This document shows positions 61,418 to 64,000 of a stretch of DNA of 64,000 nucleotides, piece by piece (the stretch's first letter is position 1; each line of letters opens with the position of its first letter). The stretch is taken from NCBI GenBank assembly GCA_017516885.1, contig JAFXAR010000016.1, forward strand, positions 1 to 64,000, written 5' to 3'. Under the pieces are notes generated by a model. That model saw only the letters and a program-made list of their open reading frames with translations. It was not told the DNA's origin and did not search any database. The DNA is from Bacteroidaceae bacterium (GTDB taxonomy: Bacteria; Bacteroidota; Bacteroidia; Bacteroidales; Bacteroidaceae). A program made the position numbers and the translations under genes.

Positions 61418-64000
61418 ATGAAGAGATTTTTACAAGCGGTTTTTCTGTCATTGGCATTTGTGGTTAGTGCTAATGCACAGGATTGGTCGATGACTTTGTC
61501 CAGTGTCGATGGTTTGCCAGGCGTTGCAGTGGGCGAAGTTAGTTATGAAGGCTTTTATGAGTTCAGTTCTGAGTTGATTGAACCGGGTGTATCTACTGAC
61601 AAGGTGCGCATAACAGTTATAGAAACCATCAATAATGAAGCTCCCAACGGCAATAATGTAATCTTTTCCCTTTCGGAACTGAAGATATACGACAGGGATG
61701 GCATTGAAGTGCCGTATAATGCAACATCAAATGCCGACCATAATTCTTTGGCAGACATCAGCGATGGAGGAGGCCTTCCCGCTCTGTCCGATGATGACTA
61801 TAAATCCTATTTCCATTCAATGTGGTCGGGCAACTATCCTATTGCTGATTATCACTATGTTGAACTTGCTTTGAAAAAGAGCGTCGACGCTTTCAGAATT
61901 GAGTGGACAACGCGTTTTGGACAGCCTAAGAATTCTCCAACCAAGGTTGCGGTAACTCTTGGCACTGACTATGTGCCTAAGACAACTGGCAGCGAGTTTG
62001 CTCTTGGCGATGCTGTGGCAACGGAGCAGGAACTCTCTGCCGGCAAGCAGCTTTTTGTGCTTCGCAGTAACGCTGTAAAGTCCTTTACGGCGTCAAACGG
62101 CACTACATACAGCGGAAGCGGCCCAATATATATGCAGTTTGCCGAGGAGGGCGATATAACGCCTTCGGCTGCCAATTCAATGCAGTTAATTCCTGCGGGT
62201 CATGGACGCTATCTTGTCTATTGGCCGGTTGCCGAGAGATTCCTGGCTAATTCATCAAGTCTTTTCAATGGCCTGAACGGCTGGCAGTATAGCACGAATA
62301 GTCTCTCCAATGCCGCCTATGTCAAGTTTACGGCAATTAGCGGCGGCTATTTCGAGATGCAGTACGATGGCGAAAACGCAAACGGTCCGGTGACACTTTA
62401 TGTAGGTGCAGAGTTGCGTGACGGTGTTGATTCAAAAATGAAGACTTTTGACCTTGTCCACAAGGATGCATTGGAGACGGGTGATTATACACAAGGCTTT
62501 TCGTTGCCAGTCGCATTCAACTGGTCGATATACAAGGCGGAACTTGATGCTGCTACTGTTGATGAAATGATGATAACTGTACCGCAACTGGCCCGTACAC
62601 ACTTGTCTGCAATAATAAATAAAGCGAACAGCAATCTCACCCTATATGGCAATCACGGCGGATATTGCACTGCAGGCGAAGATGAAACTTTGCGCTCAGC
62701 AATAGCAAGCGTACAGGACAACATTCCTTCAATGGGCACTGTTGCCGACATAACAGCAGCCGAGACCACCATATTCCAGGCCTTGTCGCGTTATATGTCT
62801 GCCGGCCTGTCAAAATATGAGACGCAGGTAAACAGCCTGCTTGCCAGCTCAACATTCAGCCAGCCCCCTTATGCAGCCGGCACATATCCCGAGAGCTCGC
62901 GCGCAATTCTCACAGGCATATTGTCTACAATAGCCGGCGCAAAGGAGAAGGCCGGTGTATATACAGCCGAACAGTATGTGACAATATATAGCCAGATAGA
63001 GCGCGAAATTGCACAGTTCCAGAATACTTATATTGAGGAAGGCGGCACATCAGGCGGTGATGGCGAGGACAAGGAAGAGGAATTCCCCGAAGAACCGGCC
63101 GATGATGATTTGATATATGTATACCTCTCGAACGGCGATGTCGATGCCTTTGCAAAGTCTTCCTTAGAGGGCGGACATTACATTGAAGATGGTACGCTTT
63201 ATTTCCCTCTGCAGGGCGGCGATACACAGTCTTACACCAGGGAGGAGTATGACAGCTGCACGACCGTAAGGCCTGTGCTGCCCGAAATGACCTCGTTCAA
63301 GTTCAATAACAAATACAACCCAACCCTTAATGTTGATGTTGTTTGCGATGCTGTGACAAATGAGATTAACCTTGATGTCAATGCAATAGGCAAGTGGCTC
63401 ACTGCCAGCTTCCAGCTTAGCGATGACAGGGCTGTTGCCTATGTTGATACAGTTCTGCAGATTAGCAAGGAAAGCTGCCACAGCTTTGCCGGCGAGGTAT
63501 CTTATACAGTGACCTATCCGGGGTACAATATTGTAAAATTCATTAAGGTGCAGGATGAATTGTGGACAACCCCCCAGGCGAATGGCGACACTATTGAGGT
63601 TGCCCTTGCTGCCGATATGCTCTCAACCAACAAGCCATCGCAGGATGCCAACGAAAGCCTCGCCAATCTGCTTGACGACAATTCGTCTACAATATTCCAT
63701 TCTACTTGGGGAAGTGCTAACAATGCTACCCTGAACTTGAATACCTATATTGAAATCGACCTCCCCGAACCGCTTGAGAATTTCCTGCTTTATTACAAGT
63801 GCAGGCCGCAGCGTAACTATAATCCGCTTGTGCTGAAGATTTATGCAAGCAATGACGGCAGCGACTGGACACTGGTGCGCACTCTTGACTATATCAAAGA
63901 CAATATGCCTACAGGCGGCTATGGGCAGGAATATACATCTCCGGTCATTGCGCTGAACGGCAGCTATTCGAAACTGAAGATAGAGCAGGCAAGCGGCGAG
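61418..64000 (+). CDS. Large secreted protein with discoidin-like domains, 3' end outside window
   Basis: An open frame of 861 codons from ATG 61418 that runs off the right edge without a stop. A signal peptide ends near VSANAQ. The last visible part (residues about 730-861; LLDDNSSTIFHSTWG, TYIEIDLPEPLENFLLYYK, LKIYASNDGSDWTLV) is an F5/8 type C (discoidin, CBM32-like) domain. Residues about 65-190 (LSELKIYDRDGIEV, FHSMWSGNYP, HYVELALKKSVDAFRIEW) look like a second such domain. Between lie beta-rich and helical parts and a Gly/Glu/Asp-rich hinge near residues 543-565. Such proteins are usually surface carbohydrate-binding proteins or enzymes; a catalytic domain may lie beyond the window. Confidence 0.8.
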   Translation, partial: MKRFLQAVFLSLAFVVSANAQDWSMTLSSVDGLPGVAVGEVSYEGFYEFSSELIEPGVSTDKVRITVIETINNEAPNGNNVIFSLSELKIYDRDGIEVPYNATSNADHNSLADISDGGGLPALSDDDYKSYFHSMWSGNYPIADYHYVELALKKSVDAFRIEWTTRFGQPKNSPTKVAVTLGTDYVPKTTGSEFALGDAVATEQELSAGKQLFVLRSNAVKSFTASNGTTYSGSGPIYMQFAEEGDITPSAANSMQLIPAGHGRYLVYWPVAERFLANSSSLFNGLNGWQYSTNSLSNAAYVKFTAISGGYFEMQYDGENANGPVTLYVGAELRDGVDSKMKTFDLVHKDALETGDYTQGFSLPVAFNWSIYKAELDAATVDEMMITVPQLARTHLSAIINKANSNLTLYGNHGGYCTAGEDETLRSAIASVQDNIPSMGTVADITAAETTIFQALSRYMSAGLSKYETQVNSLLASSTFSQPPYAAGTYPESSRAILTGILSTIAGAKEKAGVYTAEQYVTIYSQIEREIAQFQNTYIEEGGTSGGDGEDKEEEFPEEPADDDLIYVYLSNGDVDAFAKSSLEGGHYIEDGTLYFPLQGGDTQSYTREEYDSCTTVRPVLPEMTSFKFNNKYNPTLNVDVVCDAVTNEINLDVNAIGKWLTASFQLSDDRAVAYVDTVLQISKESCHSFAGEVSYTVTYPGYNIVKFIKVQDELWTTPQANGDTIEVALAADMLSTNKPSQDANESLANLLDDNSSTIFHSTWGSANNATLNLNTYIEIDLPEPLENFLLYYKCRPQRNYNPLVLKIYASNDGSDWTLVRTLDYIKDNMPTGGYGQEYTSPVIALNGSYSKLKIEQASGE

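Overview
The window looks like a chromosomal segment from a member of the Bacteroidales (Bacteroidota), a glycan-degrading gut-type bacterium. Evidence: two SusC/SusD outer-membrane pairs, GH92/GH130/GH5 mannoside enzymes, PorX and PorW homologues, many short lipobox signal peptides, and promoters with the Bacteroidota -7 element TAnnTTTG. I cannot name a species. Roughly the first 5 kb is visibly AT-rich; the rest is more GC-rich with even codon use.

Layout. (1) About 1-5.0 kb: an AT-rich accessory segment with a MORN-like protein, a Rep_trans-type replication initiator preceded by a small NUMOD3-like protein, a four-copy 75-bp tandem repeat, and an acyltransferase flanked by two diverged copies of a gene-tail-plus-hairpin module. 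It resembles a resident replicative element or its remnant; no integrase is visible. (2) 5.1-8.7 kb: an orphan ECF sigma factor, then (minus strand) a GH130 mannosyl-GlcNAc phosphorylase, a TPR protein and an acyltransferase. (3) 8.8-14.5 kb: a tripartite RND efflux operon (minus). (4) 14.8-21.7 kb: a mannoside operon (minus) with a GH5 beta-mannanase-like lipoprotein, a ROK sugar kinase and two GH92 alpha-mannosidases. (5) 21.9-31.0 kb: a seven-gene plus-strand run, etfB-etfA-acyl-CoA dehydrogenase-SlyD-like PPIase-aroC-membrane protein-haem-motif PD40 lipoprotein, closed by a strong terminator. (6) 31.1-46.9 kb: a 16-kb operon of two modules, each FAS1 lipoprotein-SusC-SusD, with no enzyme genes. 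(7) 47.0-48.1 kb: a sirtuin lacking the zinc cysteines, and rubredoxin. (8) 48.2-55.8 kb (minus): porW-porX-tsaE-unknown-ygiQ, plus a small membrane protein. (9) 56.2-60.2 kb: two FKBP-type PPIases, an Lrp/AsnC regulator, a tandem pair of structured DNA/RNA repeats, and a C26-amidohydrolase/M19-dipeptidase fusion. (10) 60.2-64 kb: a small exported protein, tRNA-Pro(GGG), and the 5' part of a large secreted discoidin-like protein that runs off the window.

How the genes fit together. GH92, GH5, the ROK kinase and the GH130 phosphorylase together suggest use of mannose-rich N-glycans or mannans: outer alpha-mannose removal, cleavage of beta-mannosidic links, phosphorolysis of the Man-GlcNAc core and phosphorylation of released sugar. 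The FAS1-SusC-SusD modules are a surface uptake system of unknown ligand. The observations I rate highest are the paired structured repeats at 58.16-58.37 kb, in which two stems change sequence between copies while staying paired, the repeat-rich replicon-like segment at 1-5 kb, and the duplicated FAS1-SusC-SusD operon.
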